Origin: Stutzerimonas stutzeri
GTDB lineage: Bacteria; Pseudomonadota; Gammaproteobacteria; Pseudomonadales; Pseudomonadaceae
Assembly: GCA_002339675.1 (NCBI GenBank)
Contig: DDKB01000001.1
Location: 1-64,000, forward strand
Direction of reading: 5' to 3'
DNA length: 64,000 nucleotides
Made by a program: the position numbers and the translations under genes. The first letter of the stretch is position 1; every line of letters starts with the position of its first letter. The notes beneath the pieces are model-generated. The model was not told the DNA's origin and searched no databases. It saw only the letters and a list, made by a program, of their open reading frames with translations. Shown in pieces: positions 6,055 through 14,037 of this stretch.

Positions 6055-7338
6055 ATGTCGCACACCGCCTACCCCTCTTCCTACTACGCGGCATCTGCTA
6101 ATCCGGCACCGCTGCGCAGCGCACTGAATGACCAGATCGATACGGACGTGTGCGTGATCGGCGCCGGCTACACCGGACTGTCTACGGCACTGTTTCTGCT
6201 GGAGCAGGGCTTTCGTGTCGTTGTCCTAGAGGCCGCCAAGGTTGGCTTCGGAGCGTCAGGGCGAAATGGCGGCCAGATCGTCAACAGCTATAGCAGGGAC
6301 ATCGATTCGGTCGAACAGAGTACCGGTCGGGAGGAGGCACGGCTGATCGGTGCCATGGCATTCGAAGGTGGCGAGATAATTCGCGAGCGGATAGCTCGGT
6401 ACGGCATCCAGTGCGACCTGAAGAACGGCGGCGTGTTCGCCGCGTTCAACACCAGGCAGATGCGTCATCTTGAAGCGCAGAAGTCGCTCTGGAACCGCTA
6501 CGGCTATGATCAACTCGAAATGCTCGATCACGACGCCATCCGAAACGTGGTGGCCTGCGAACGTTATGCAGGTGGAATGCTCGATCACGGGGGCGGCCAC
6601 ATCCACCCGCTGAACCTGGCGCTGGGCGAGGCCGCTGCGATCGAGTCGCTGGGCGGCGTCATCTACGAGCAAAGCCCGGCCATCCGCATCGACCGCGGTA
6701 GCAACCCTCGCGTGCACACCGCGCAAGGCCAGGTCACGGCAAAGTTCGTTGTCGTCGCGGGCAATGCCTACCTTGGAGGCCTGGTTCCCGAGCTGGCGGC
6801 GAAGTCCATGCCCTGCGGCACGCAGGTGATCGCAACGGAACCGCTGTCGCCCGAGCTTGCCGCCACGCTGTTGCCGCAGGACTACTGCGTCGAGGACTGC
6901 AATTATCTGCTGGATTATTTTCGGCTCTCGGGTGACAAGCGCCTGATCTACGGCGGCGGTGTCGTCTATGGCGCGCGCGACCCTGCCGATATCGAATCGA
7001 TCATCCGACCGAAGATGCTCAAGACATTTCCACAGCTGCAGGACGTCAAGACCGAATTCGCATGGACTGGCAACTTCCTGATGACGCTGTCGCGCCTGCC
7101 GCAGGTCGGCCGGCTTGGCGACAACATCTATTATTCCCAGGGTTGCAGCGGGCATGGCGTGACCTACACCCATGTAGCCGGAAAGGTGATCGCCGAAGCG
7201 CTACGCGGCCAGGCCGAACGGTTCGACGCATTCGCCAGCCTTCCTCACTATCCGTTTCCCGGCGGACAGGCATTCAGCGCACCCCTGAGCGCCCTGGGTG
7301 CGCTCTATTACAGCCTGCGGGACCGGCTCGGGGTCTGA
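6055..7338 (+). CDS. FAD-dependent oxidoreductase, PuuB/OrdL-like
   Basis: 427-residue DAO-type flavoprotein, most like gamma-glutamylputrescine oxidase PuuB. That group oxidises a secondary or primary amine group (putrescine catabolism). The dinucleotide-binding motif VIGAGYTGLSTALFLLEQG is near residue 35, GFGASGRNGGQI follows at about 65, and the C-terminal FAD contact GCSGHGVTYTHVAGKVIAEA is present. A longer frame begins at 5986, but the Met at 6055 gives the usual family N-terminus (SHTAYPSSYYAA). It stands alone, so the actual substrate is uncertain: no puu genes are visible. It is the first chromosomal gene right of the tRNA. Confidence 0.85.
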   Translation: MSHTAYPSSYYAASANPAPLRSALNDQIDTDVCVIGAGYTGLSTALFLLEQGFRVVVLEAAKVGFGASGRNGGQIVNSYSRDIDSVEQSTGREEARLIGAMAFEGGEIIRERIARYGIQCDLKNGGVFAAFNTRQMRHLEAQKSLWNRYGYDQLEMLDHDAIRNVVACERYAGGMLDHGGGHIHPLNLALGEAAAIESLGGVIYEQSPAIRIDRGSNPRVHTAQGQVTAKFVVVAGNAYLGGLVPELAAKSMPCGTQVIATEPLSPELAATLLPQDYCVEDCNYLLDYFRLSGDKRLIYGGGVVYGARDPADIESIIRPKMLKTFPQLQDVKTEFAWTGNFLMTLSRLPQVGRLGDNIYYSQGCSGHGVTYTHVAGKVIAEALRGQAERFDAFASLPHYPFPGGQAFSAPLSALGALYYSLRDRLGV

Positions 7339-7342
7339 TTCG

Positions 7343-8293
7343 CTAAGGTGCCGGGCAAGCTGGGACGAACTCGCAGCGCTCCCCAACGGGCGTATCGCCA
7401 AGGCGCGACGACTTGAAACGGGCATCGTCTGGCGCAAGGCGTACCGCGCAGCGTTGCGCCGCCTGGGCGTCCAGCGGGCAGCCTCGCTCAGCGAGCACCT
7501 GGGACAGGTTGAACCAGGCGGGCGCAAACCGCCCCTCGCGATGCAGGCTGTTACGCAAGGCCTGTTCGGCGAGGCGTAGATCACCCTGTGCGTAGCGGGC
7601 ATTGGCAAGGGCAAACCACGCCAGATTGCCGGACCAGCGCGACGCAGCCTTTTGATATGCCTGCACTGCCGCATCCCGATGGCCGGTCTGCTCCAGATCG
7701 CTCGCCGCCTTTAACCAGGACGTTTCCGTGGCGGTTGCCGGTAGCTGATCGGGCGCCACGACAACCACGGCCCAACGGTCGCCCCCGGCCCAGCTGCGCT
7801 CGAACTGACGGAAAGTGCCGATCCAGCGCCTCGAGGTACCCGAGCGCAGGATGATCTGTTGCTTGGCGAGGTCGTACCCCACGACCACAGCAAAATGCCA
7901 TTGAGGCCAGCGCTCGAACGCAAGATTCTGCAGAACCAGCACCGGGTTGCCTTGTGCAACTTCGCTCAGCACGGCCTCGAGCCTGGGAGCCAGCGGATAA
8001 ACCAGCAGATCATAGGCGCGCGCCGCTGCCACCATCTCGACCTGCAGGCTACCCTTGCGCTCCGGCAGGTATACGCGCCGCACCAGCTGCTCGGGATCGG
8101 TATCCACGCCCCGCTGTGTCAGCATGGTGGCCAGCGCAGCAGGCCCGCACTGATACGCCTGCTGCGGGAAGAACGGCACCGCCACAAGCTCGCCCCTGTC
8201 AGGAAGACCCGCCGCACCCATCGGAACGATGGGTGCGCGTGCGCACGCCCCGAGCAGAGCAACAGCCAGAAGCAGAACCAGGCGCGCTGTCAC
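7343..8293 (-). CDS. PA2778-family cysteine peptidase lipoprotein with TPR-like tail
   Basis: 316 residues. A lipoprotein signal ends in LLGAC. A C39-like papain-fold domain follows, with the Cys in YQCGPAALATML and the His in WHFAVVVGYD, so both catalytic residues are visible. The C-terminal third is a tetratricopeptide-like helical region (AVQAYQKAA, AWFALANARYAQGDLRLAE). It is probably an outer-membrane-anchored periplasmic protease; its target is unknown. The start overlaps the end of the upstream PA2779-type gene by 4 bp (ATGA). The pair is conserved together in pseudomonads, suggesting that the small membrane protein is a partner or substrate. Confidence 0.85.
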   Translation of the reverse strand: MTARLVLLLAVALLGACARAPIVPMGAAGLPDRGELVAVPFFPQQAYQCGPAALATMLTQRGVDTDPEQLVRRVYLPERKGSLQVEMVAAARAYDLLVYPLAPRLEAVLSEVAQGNPVLVLQNLAFERWPQWHFAVVVGYDLAKQQIILRSGTSRRWIGTFRQFERSWAGGDRWAVVVVAPDQLPATATETSWLKAASDLEQTGHRDAAVQAYQKAASRWSGNLAWFALANARYAQGDLRLAEQALRNSLHREGRFAPAWFNLSQVLAERGCPLDAQAAQRCAVRLAPDDARFKSSRLGDTPVGERCEFVPACPAP

Positions 8294-8691
8294 CGATTGA
8301 TGCAGTTGATGAAGTTGAAGATGTTGGTGGCACAGAGCATGTCGGTGATGATGAAGATCACCAGGAACAGCACGATGATTCCAACCGCGCCTGCACCGGC
8401 CGGAGCCTGGTCGAGCTGCTGGTTGAATTGCGCGAGTTCCGCAGGGGTAAGGCTATTGATGCGCTGTTCGACCTGATCTCGATCCACACCCATGGCCACC
8501 AGTTTTTTCTGGACATCCTGATCATCGAGCATTGATCTCAGCTGCTGGCGATCCACCTGCTGTTGCTGTTCGGCGATGACTTCGGGCGTACCGATCATTG
8601 CCGCCTGCGCGAGGGGGATTTGGGCGAACAGCATGAAATGCAACGCAGCCAGCAAACTGGCCAACTGCTTCATCGGGCGTGACTTGATCAT
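8290..8691 (-). CDS. PA2779-family membrane protein
   Basis: 133 residues. N-terminal signal (LASLLAALHFMLFAQIPLAQ), a charged helical stretch rich in Gln and Asp (residues ~40-95), then one C-terminal transmembrane helix (GIIVLFLVIFIITDML). A longer frame starts at 8751, but AAGGAG lies 7 bases before the ATG at 8691, which decides the start. The gene overlaps the following cysteine-peptidase gene. Function is unknown; the arrangement 'small membrane protein plus C39-like lipoprotein' suggests maturation or turnover of one by the other. Confidence 0.8.
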   Translation of the reverse strand: MIKSRPMKQLASLLAALHFMLFAQIPLAQAAMIGTPEVIAEQQQQVDRQQLRSMLDDQDVQKKLVAMGVDRDQVEQRINSLTPAELAQFNQQLDQAPAGAGAVGIIVLFLVIFIITDMLCATNIFNFINCINR

Positions 8692-8876
8692 GGCGAAACT
8701 CCTTATCGTTGTTGTTCGATAGCCTGTCGCAAGGTTACGACGGACCGTCACAGCTAAGACGGTGTTGCCGTTCAGCCAGTTCCCGATCTACCGGCCAATA
8801 ACTGCAGCTATCGCAATCAGGCACGTTTGCGCCGTCCGACCGGTCGAAGAGCACACCACCGCAAGAGGACACCCAC

Positions 8877-9182
8877 ATGCGTTTTACCCTTCGCGGGCTC
8901 GCCGTGATCCTGACCAGCAGCGCGCTGCTGGTTGGCTGCAAGACCTACACCTCGCTAACCACCCCAAGCGACCAGACGGACGCTTGCCATTCGCAGGCAG
9001 TGCAGCAGCTGATCGGCAAGCGGGCGTCACCGGCGGTGCTTGACCAGGCGCGACGCGATAGCGGTGCCGTCGAGGCACGAATCCTGCGCCCGGACGACAT
9101 CACCACCCTCGAATACCTGGAACGACGCCTGACACTGACAGCCGACGAGGCGATGGTCATCCAGCGGGTCAGCTGCGGCTAA
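8877..9182 (+). CDS. I78-family peptidase inhibitor, lipoprotein
   Basis: 101 residues. A signal with lipobox (ALLVGC) is followed by the I78 pattern: C near the start of the mature region, QQLIGKRASPAVLDQARRDS, then RILRPDDITTLEYLERRL and a C-terminal VSCG. Family members inhibit serine peptidases, and this one would sit in the periplasm anchored by lipid. GAGG lies upstream of the ATG. It is divergent from the PA2779/PA2778-type pair. Whether it inhibits the neighbouring peptidase is unlikely, since that enzyme is a cysteine peptidase. Confidence 0.8.
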   Translation: MRFTLRGLAVILTSSALLVGCKTYTSLTTPSDQTDACHSQAVQQLIGKRASPAVLDQARRDSGAVEARILRPDDITTLEYLERRLTLTADEAMVIQRVSCG

Positions 9183-9227
9183 TGGAGTTACACGCGTATC
9201 CGCCGTGCCACCGGCCAGGTAAGGCCT

Positions 9228-10259
9228 TCAGTTCGCCACCGCCAGTCGCGTCCGCAGGCCGGTGGCCGAGAACGCTTTCGGCGGAGTGAGCAGGAAGTAG
9301 AGGTCGTAGCGCTTGATGATCATCTGCGCTACCAAGGGCGCGAGCAGCCCAACAAGCGTGCCGAGCACCAGATGCAGCGGAACCGAGTCGATGCCCAGGA
9401 AGTGGCTGAGGATCACCCTAACGCCACTTCCGGCCAGGATATGCATGAGGTAGATAGTCATCGAAGACGCACCGATGAACAATAGCCATTCGATACGAAC
9501 CTGTCCCAGCCACATCGACAAGCAGATAACGAAGAAAATCGAGATGGTTGCCAGGGCCAGTACCGGCAGACCGCCGACTTCCCAGTTGAGGCCGAAGGTG
9601 ATGTGAAACAGGTACTGCCCTATCACGAACAACGCACCGAACAAACAGGTGAGCGGCACATGCCGAGCGAGGAAATACGCCTTGATATCGTTGAACCAGA
9701 CGCCGAGGGCGAAGAACACCGCGTTGCCAAAGACGAACCGCCCGAAATTGCCAAACTCCAAGTCATGTTCGAACACGTAGAGCACCGCGAAACCAAGCAA
9801 CAGCGGCAGGAAATACCGACGGTCGGCCCGGGCGTACACCAGTGAACATACGACGAATACCAGAAACAGCGCGTAGAGGAACCAGAACTGCGCCCGGGGG
9901 GACCAGAGCAGCGAGAAGACCCTTCCGAAGGTGAGGTCGCCATTGGTGTAGTTCGCCAGCAGCACCTCGATCGAGCCCTGCAACAAAGACCAGACGATGA
10001 AGGGATAGACGATGGTATCGACCTTGTTCACGACAAGGCCACCGGTACCGCGCTTCATCAATGAATCAAAGAAGAACAGACCGGACAGGAAGAAGAACAG
10101 CGGCATGTGGAAGCTGTAGATGATGCTGTCCACCAGGACATAGCTGTCCTCCTGCATCGGCAACCCCGCATTGAACACGCCTCGTGCAACGTGTCCGTAC
10201 ACCACCAGGATGATCCCGATGGCTTTCGCGTAATCGACCCAGGCATTTCTCTCCTGCAT
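9228..10259 (-). CDS. Acyltransferase-3 family membrane protein
   Basis: 343 residues with about ten hydrophobic helices. The N-terminus has the family signature (WVDYAKAIGIILVVYGHV), and SFHMPLFFFLSGLFF follows at about 50-65. Such proteins O-acetylate sugars or surface polysaccharides in the inner membrane; the acceptor here is not evident. The first in-frame ATG is at 10265, but AAGGAG is only one base from it and seven bases from the ATG at 10259, so 10259 is preferred. No polysaccharide genes lie nearby. Confidence 0.85.
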   Translation of the reverse strand: MQERNAWVDYAKAIGIILVVYGHVARGVFNAGLPMQEDSYVLVDSIIYSFHMPLFFFLSGLFFFDSLMKRGTGGLVVNKVDTIVYPFIVWSLLQGSIEVLLANYTNGDLTFGRVFSLLWSPRAQFWFLYALFLVFVVCSLVYARADRRYFLPLLLGFAVLYVFEHDLEFGNFGRFVFGNAVFFALGVWFNDIKAYFLARHVPLTCLFGALFVIGQYLFHITFGLNWEVGGLPVLALATISIFFVICLSMWLGQVRIEWLLFIGASSMTIYLMHILAGSGVRVILSHFLGIDSVPLHLVLGTLVGLLAPLVAQMIIKRYDLYFLLTPPKAFSATGLRTRLAVAN

Positions 10260-10380
10260 CACCATTCTCCTTGTTTCAGGCGGTCCCCGGACAATGCGCA
10301 GCCGACGCTGGCACGAAGTGGGGGTGTAGACAACGAAAATGGCGATCGGTTTTACCCGACAGCCTGGTGATGCCCCATCG

Positions 10381-10420
10381 CCCCCCCCCCGTTCGGCAGT
10401 TCGGCAGTTCGGCGCCGAAC
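10381..10420. repeat. C10 tract, 8-bp tandem repeats and palindrome
   Basis: A run of ten C is followed by GTTCGGCA twice and then the perfect palindrome GTTCGGCGCCGAAC. It sits between the acyltransferase start and the moeA stop. The C-run is prone to slippage, and the palindrome may act in 3'-end formation of moeA transcripts. Confidence 0.6.
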
Positions 10421-10433
10421 AGGGAGCTACGCA

Positions 10434-11642
10434 CTAACTGAGCAGCTCGGAAAACGGGATGAACGTGACAGGATCGCCAGCTGTCAGCTCGCAATGCTCG
10501 CGCACCTCGACCAGCCCGTCGGCCCACGCCGCGCTGCGCAGAATGGAGGACCCCTGGTCCGGATGAAGCACTGCCCTGCCCGACTCCACGCGTGCCCGGA
10601 CGAATTCGCGGCGCTTGCCCGGCCTGGGCCAGCTAAAGCCAGCAGGCACTTGTACGCCAAGCGGCTCGATGCGCAGCACGCCCATCCGGCGGAGCAGGTA
10701 GGGCCGCGCCAGCAAGGCGAAGATCACCAAGGTCGAGGCGGGATTGCCGGGCAGGCCAATCAGCGGAACGCCGCCGAACTGTCCGCAGGTCAATGGTTTG
10801 CCCGGCTTGATCGCCAGTTTCCACAAGGTCAGGTCGCCGGCTTCGCGCAACACCTGACCAAGGAAATCGGCCTCGCCTACGGAAACGCCACCGGTGGAGA
10901 GGATCACGTCCGCCTGTCCAAGCGCTGCCAGGCGACCTCGGACCAAGTCGAGATCGTCCGGCAGAATCCCCGCATCGATCACTTCGCAGCCCAGGCGCTG
11001 CAACCAGTGGCGCAGCAGCACCCGGTTGCTGTTGTAGATCTGTCCCGGCTGCAGCACCTGTCCGGGCTCGACCAATTCGTCGCCGGTAGACAGCAGTGCC
11101 ACGCGGATTTTGCGCGTCACGGTCAGCGAGGAAACACCCAGGCTCGCCGCGAGACCCAGCTCGATGGGCCCCAGGCGGACCCCTGCGGCGATAACCTCTT
11201 CTCCCGCCCGGGCTTCTCCGCCTTGCGGCCTGACGTGCTGGCCGTTGCGAATGGGCTGGGCGAACCGCACGCGCCCATCCGCGAGCACTTCGACGTTTTC
11301 TTGCATTTCGACGCTGTCCGCGCCAGCCGGGAGGGGCGCGCCAGTGAAGATCCGCGCGCAGCTTCCCGGCTTCAACGCGGCAGGCTGGGTGCCGGCAAAT
11401 ACCTTCTGGCTGACAGCCATGGGCGCGTCGCCAAGGTCGGCGAAGCGCAGTGCGTAGCCATCCATTGCACTGTTGGGCCATGGCGGCAGGTCGAATCTGG
11501 CGTGCACGGGCTCGGCCAGCACGCGACCGTCGGCCTGATCGAGCGCTATGCGCTCGGTTTCGCTAATCAGGGTGGCACTCGCCTGTCGCAACAGGGCCTG
11601 GCACGCCTCTTCGACCGGCATCAGCTCCAACGCAGCCGCCAT
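10434..11642 (-). CDS. moeA: Molybdopterin molybdotransferase MoeA
   Basis: 402 residues; inserts molybdate into adenylylated molybdopterin to give molybdenum cofactor, in the cytoplasm. Family motifs are in order: PNSAMDGYALR near the start, FTGAPLPAGAD, LLSTGDEL, STGGVSVGEADF, IKPGKP and GLPGNPAS. The ATG at 11642 overlaps the moaB stop as TGATG, and this start is preferred over an upstream in-frame ATG at 11660. The gene forms an operon with moaB; mobA is divergent. The product is needed by the nitrate reductase encoded at 54951-57656. Confidence 0.95.
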   Translation of the reverse strand: MAAALELMPVEEACQALLRQASATLISETERIALDQADGRVLAEPVHARFDLPPWPNSAMDGYALRFADLGDAPMAVSQKVFAGTQPAALKPGSCARIFTGAPLPAGADSVEMQENVEVLADGRVRFAQPIRNGQHVRPQGGEARAGEEVIAAGVRLGPIELGLAASLGVSSLTVTRKIRVALLSTGDELVEPGQVLQPGQIYNSNRVLLRHWLQRLGCEVIDAGILPDDLDLVRGRLAALGQADVILSTGGVSVGEADFLGQVLREAGDLTLWKLAIKPGKPLTCGQFGGVPLIGLPGNPASTLVIFALLARPYLLRRMGVLRIEPLGVQVPAGFSWPRPGKRREFVRARVESGRAVLHPDQGSSILRSAAWADGLVEVREHCELTAGDPVTFIPFSELLS

Positions 11643-12181
11643 CAACCGCGGCTCCCGCACGGCGCCGCCTGCTTGAGGTGGGGCACGAAGTTGCAGGGCC
11701 TGTGACGCGCGTCCAGTTGCTCGGCCAGGATGCCGTCCCAGGCCGTGCGGCAGGCGTTGGTCGAGCCGGGAAGGCAGCAGACCAGCGTGGCGTTCGCCAG
11801 CCCGGCGAGCGCGCGCGACTGAACAGTCGAGGTGCCGATATCGGGAACGGATATCTGGCGGAACAGTTCGCCAAATCCGTCCACCTGCTTATCCAGCAGG
11901 CAGGCAATCGCTTCGGGCGTGCTGTCGCGGGCGGTAAAGCCGGTGCCGCCGGTGATCAGCACCACCTGCACCTCGTCTTCCGCAATCCAGCTCGCCACTT
12001 GGGCGCGAATACGATAGAGATCGTCCTTGAGCAGTACACGGGACGCGAGTCGATGGCCTGCAGCGCTCAGGCGATCCACGAGCAGTTGCCCGGACGTGTC
12101 GGTCTCGGTCGTGCGGGTATCGCTGACCGTCAGGACAGCAATATTCAGCGGAACGAAGGCTTGGTCAGCAAGGTGGCTCAT
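11642..12181 (-). CDS. moaB: Molybdenum cofactor biosynthesis protein MoaB
   Basis: 179 residues, MogA/MoaB type molybdopterin adenylyltransferase fold. Motifs are VLTVSDTRT near residue 17, LITGGTGFTARDSTPEA around 75-92, and CLPGSTNACRTAWDGIL near 140. It activates molybdopterin before molybdate insertion, although the MoaB subgroup's exact role can differ from MogA. It overlaps the start of moeA by one base, and its start faces mobA 63 bp away, so the three cofactor genes share a short divergent promoter region. Confidence 0.93.
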   Translation of the reverse strand: MSHLADQAFVPLNIAVLTVSDTRTTETDTSGQLLVDRLSAAGHRLASRVLLKDDLYRIRAQVASWIAEDEVQVVLITGGTGFTARDSTPEAIACLLDKQVDGFGELFRQISVPDIGTSTVQSRALAGLANATLVCCLPGSTNACRTAWDGILAEQLDARHRPCNFVPHLKQAAPCGSRG

Positions 12182-12244
12182 ACGGCTCCCGGTTGTTGGT
12201 TGGAATTGGCGGTGTTATATCACAGGCTTTTGGCGGAGCTTCCG

Positions 12245-12847
12245 ATGCATCCAGACAGGCTTGCAGACTGTTCTATTCTTCTGTTGGCCGGCGGACGGGG
12301 ACAGCGGATGAACGGCATGGACAAGGGCCTCGTACCTTGGCACGACAGGCCGCTGATCGCGTGGTTACACGATGTCGCCCGCCCTCTGACGGACGACCTT
12401 TTGGTTTCATGCAACCGTAATCAGACCCGCTACGCCCACTACGCCGACCAGTTGGTTGTCGATAACGAGCCGGACTTCTCCGGCCCCCTCGCCGGTATTC
12501 GAGCCGGCCTCGCGGCCGCCCGCAACCGCTGGCTGATGGTGCTCCCTTGCGATGCGCCGCTGATCGACCAGACACTACTCAGATCGCTGCGCACCACCGC
12601 ACAGCAATCACCCGACACGCCCGCGATGGCGCGCCGGGACGGCCAATGGGAGCCGCTGTTTTGCGTGATACCGGTTTTGCATGCCGACGTCTTCGAGGAC
12701 GCCTGGAGGCGCGGCGAGCGAAGCAACCGACGGATCCTGCTCGCTCTCGGCGCGCGCGCCCTCGACCTCAAGCCAGACGACCCCCGCCTGGCCAACCTGA
12801 ACTCGCCCGAGTTGCTCGCCCGGCACCAGGCGCCGCCGGGAACTTAA
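12245..12847 (+). CDS. mobA: Molybdenum cofactor guanylyltransferase MobA
   Basis: 200 residues; joins GMP to molybdopterin-Mo to give the bis-MGD form used by DMSO-reductase-family enzymes such as NasC in this window. The nucleotide-binding signature LLAGGRGQRMNGMDKGL is at residues ~10-27, DFSGPLAGIRAGL near 78 and the metal-binding LPCDAPL near 100. The frame stays open far upstream, but the ATG at 12245 has GCGGAG six bases before it and gives the family N-terminus. It is divergent from moaB-moeA. Confidence 0.93.
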   Translation: MHPDRLADCSILLLAGGRGQRMNGMDKGLVPWHDRPLIAWLHDVARPLTDDLLVSCNRNQTRYAHYADQLVVDNEPDFSGPLAGIRAGLAAARNRWLMVLPCDAPLIDQTLLRSLRTTAQQSPDTPAMARRDGQWEPLFCVIPVLHADVFEDAWRRGERSNRRILLALGARALDLKPDDPRLANLNSPELLARHQAPPGT

Positions 12848-12893
12848 CGCCGCCAAGCCTCGTCACAGACGCATCTACCAGAGGAGGACAATC

Positions 12894-13115
12894 ATGCGCG
12901 CAACCACCCTGCCGGCGCTGGCACTCACAGCGGGCCTGGCTTTGCTCACGGGCTGTGCCAACCCCAGCGTCATCACCCTGAACGACGGGCGCGAGATCCA
13001 GACACTCGATCGTCCCGATTACGACGAAGAAACAGGTTTCTACGAGTTCGAAAACCTCGACGGCAAGGCCGGCCGGGTGAACAAGGATCAGGTACGCACC
13101 GTTCAGGAACTCTGA
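12894..13115 (+). CDS. YgdI/YgdR-type small lipoprotein
   Basis: 73 residues. Signal peptide with lipobox LLTGCANP, then a small SH3-like barrel typical of the DUF903 group (VITLNDGREIQTLDRPDYDE, YEFENLDGKAGRVNKDQV). The mature protein would be an anchored envelope lipoprotein of unknown function. AGGAGG precedes the ATG at good distance. It lies between mobA and tRNA-Pro and is probably transcribed separately or as the last gene after mobA. Confidence 0.85.
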   Translation: MRATTLPALALTAGLALLTGCANPSVITLNDGREIQTLDRPDYDEETGFYEFENLDGKAGRVNKDQVRTVQEL

Positions 13116-13174
13116 CGTGCCCGCGATAAAAACCCGGAGCGCTGCGCGCATTTTAAAAAGGCCTCGCCAAGCTC

Positions 13175-13202
13175 TTGTGAAACAAAACTTTTTCTGTAAA
13201 AT
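13175..13202 (+). promoter_or_regulatory. Sigma-70 promoter of tRNA-Pro
   Basis: TTGTGA (13175-13180), 16-bp spacer, TAAAAT (13197-13202), followed by a GC-rich discriminator (GCGCGCC), 12 bp before the tRNA. Confidence 0.8.
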
Positions 13203-13214
13203 GCGCGCCATCTT

Positions 13215-13291
13215 CGGAGCGTAGCGCAGCTTGGTAGCGCGTCTCGTTCGGGACGAGAAGGTCGCTGGTTCGAATCCAGTCGCTCCGACCA
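13215..13291 (+). tRNA. tRNA-Pro (CGG)
   Basis: 77 nt with encoded CCA. Acceptor CGGAGCG/CGCTCCG, anticodon arm TCTCG-TTCGGGA-CGAGA (anticodon CGG), T-arm CTGG-TTCGAAT-CCAG. Complete, with no sign of an element at its 3' end. Confidence 0.97.
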
Positions 13292-13323
13292 ATTCCCGAC
13301 ATCCACTGCACTAGCGGTGATGC

Positions 13324-13353
13324 AAAAAAACCGGCCACTGGCCGGTTTTTTTT
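13324..13353 (+). terminator. Intrinsic terminator of tRNA-Pro
   Basis: AACCGGCC-ACT-GGCCGGTT flanked by A- and T-runs; a strong, possibly bidirectional terminator. Confidence 0.9.
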
Positions 13354-13390
13354 ATGGATTCTAAACCGTCCCCATCTCGGCAGGCGCGCC

Positions 13391-13633
13391 CTAGCGCTGC
13401 AGAAATCGTACTACCTGCTCCGGTTCGAACGGCCAGTCCAATTCCTCACCCGTATCGACACGACGCAACACCGGAATTCGCAAGCCGTAGTCGTCAACCC
13501 ATTCCGGGCGCTCTGCGATATCCAGCAACTCGACCAGCAAACCGTGCTCCACCAGCGGCAGCATGACGGTTTCCGCCTGCTCGCATAGATGGCAGCCCAG
13601 CGTACCGAATAACTGACATTCCGGAAGTTGCAT
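13391..13633 (-). CDS. Glutaredoxin-like (DUF836-type) protein
   Basis: 80 residues, thioredoxin fold. The redox motif is CHLC in FGTLGCHLCEQAETVM near residue 14, and the cis-Pro region is RIPVLRRVDTGEELDWPF. It is predicted to be a small cytoplasmic dithiol protein; the partner is unknown. A longer frame begins at 13687, but AAGGAG eight bases before the ATG at 13633 and the family's usual short N-terminus (MQLPECQLFG) decide this start. Confidence 0.85.
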   Translation of the reverse strand: MQLPECQLFGTLGCHLCEQAETVMLPLVEHGLLVELLDIAERPEWVDDYGLRIPVLRRVDTGEELDWPFEPEQVVRFLQR

Positions 13634-13750
13634 GACCACGACTCCTTGTACCGAGCCTTGCATTCTAGCAGCCATACCGCCAGGCAATTGACCGCGTCGC
13701 AGCCGGTACTTTTGGACTAGGGCGCTGAATAAACGCTGACCGTGAACTCG

Positions 13751-13768
13751 ATCAAACGATAGTTTGAT
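13751..13768. promoter_or_regulatory. Palindromic operator candidate upstream of porin gene
   Basis: ATCAAAC-GATA-GTTTGAT is a perfect 7-bp inverted repeat. It lies in the 404-bp gap between the glutaredoxin-like gene and the OprD-family gene. The remainder of the gap (13634-14037) shows no gene and no promoter I can call. Confidence 0.5.
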
Positions 13769-14037
13769 TTCGACAATCGACGGAACGCTGGCAAACCGCT
13801 AGGATGCTGCCACCCAAGCCGCCACAGAGCTGCAGGGGCCTGAAGCGTCGCGTGTTTCGGTATTGATGGTGGTCTTGCTGCACTCGACCCGACACCAATG
13901 GCCGGACAAATTGATCGAGCTTCTCATGCTTAAGCCTTAACGACTAAGGTCTAAGGGCTCAACTACTGATGGAGTGCTTTATTGCACGGCGCCGTAAGAG
14001 CGACTTCAGAGCATCATCCAACGAGGAGAAATAAGAA

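Noticed and set aside
10494..11705. 403-codon open frame opposite moeA
   Set aside because: Antisense shadow of moeA.
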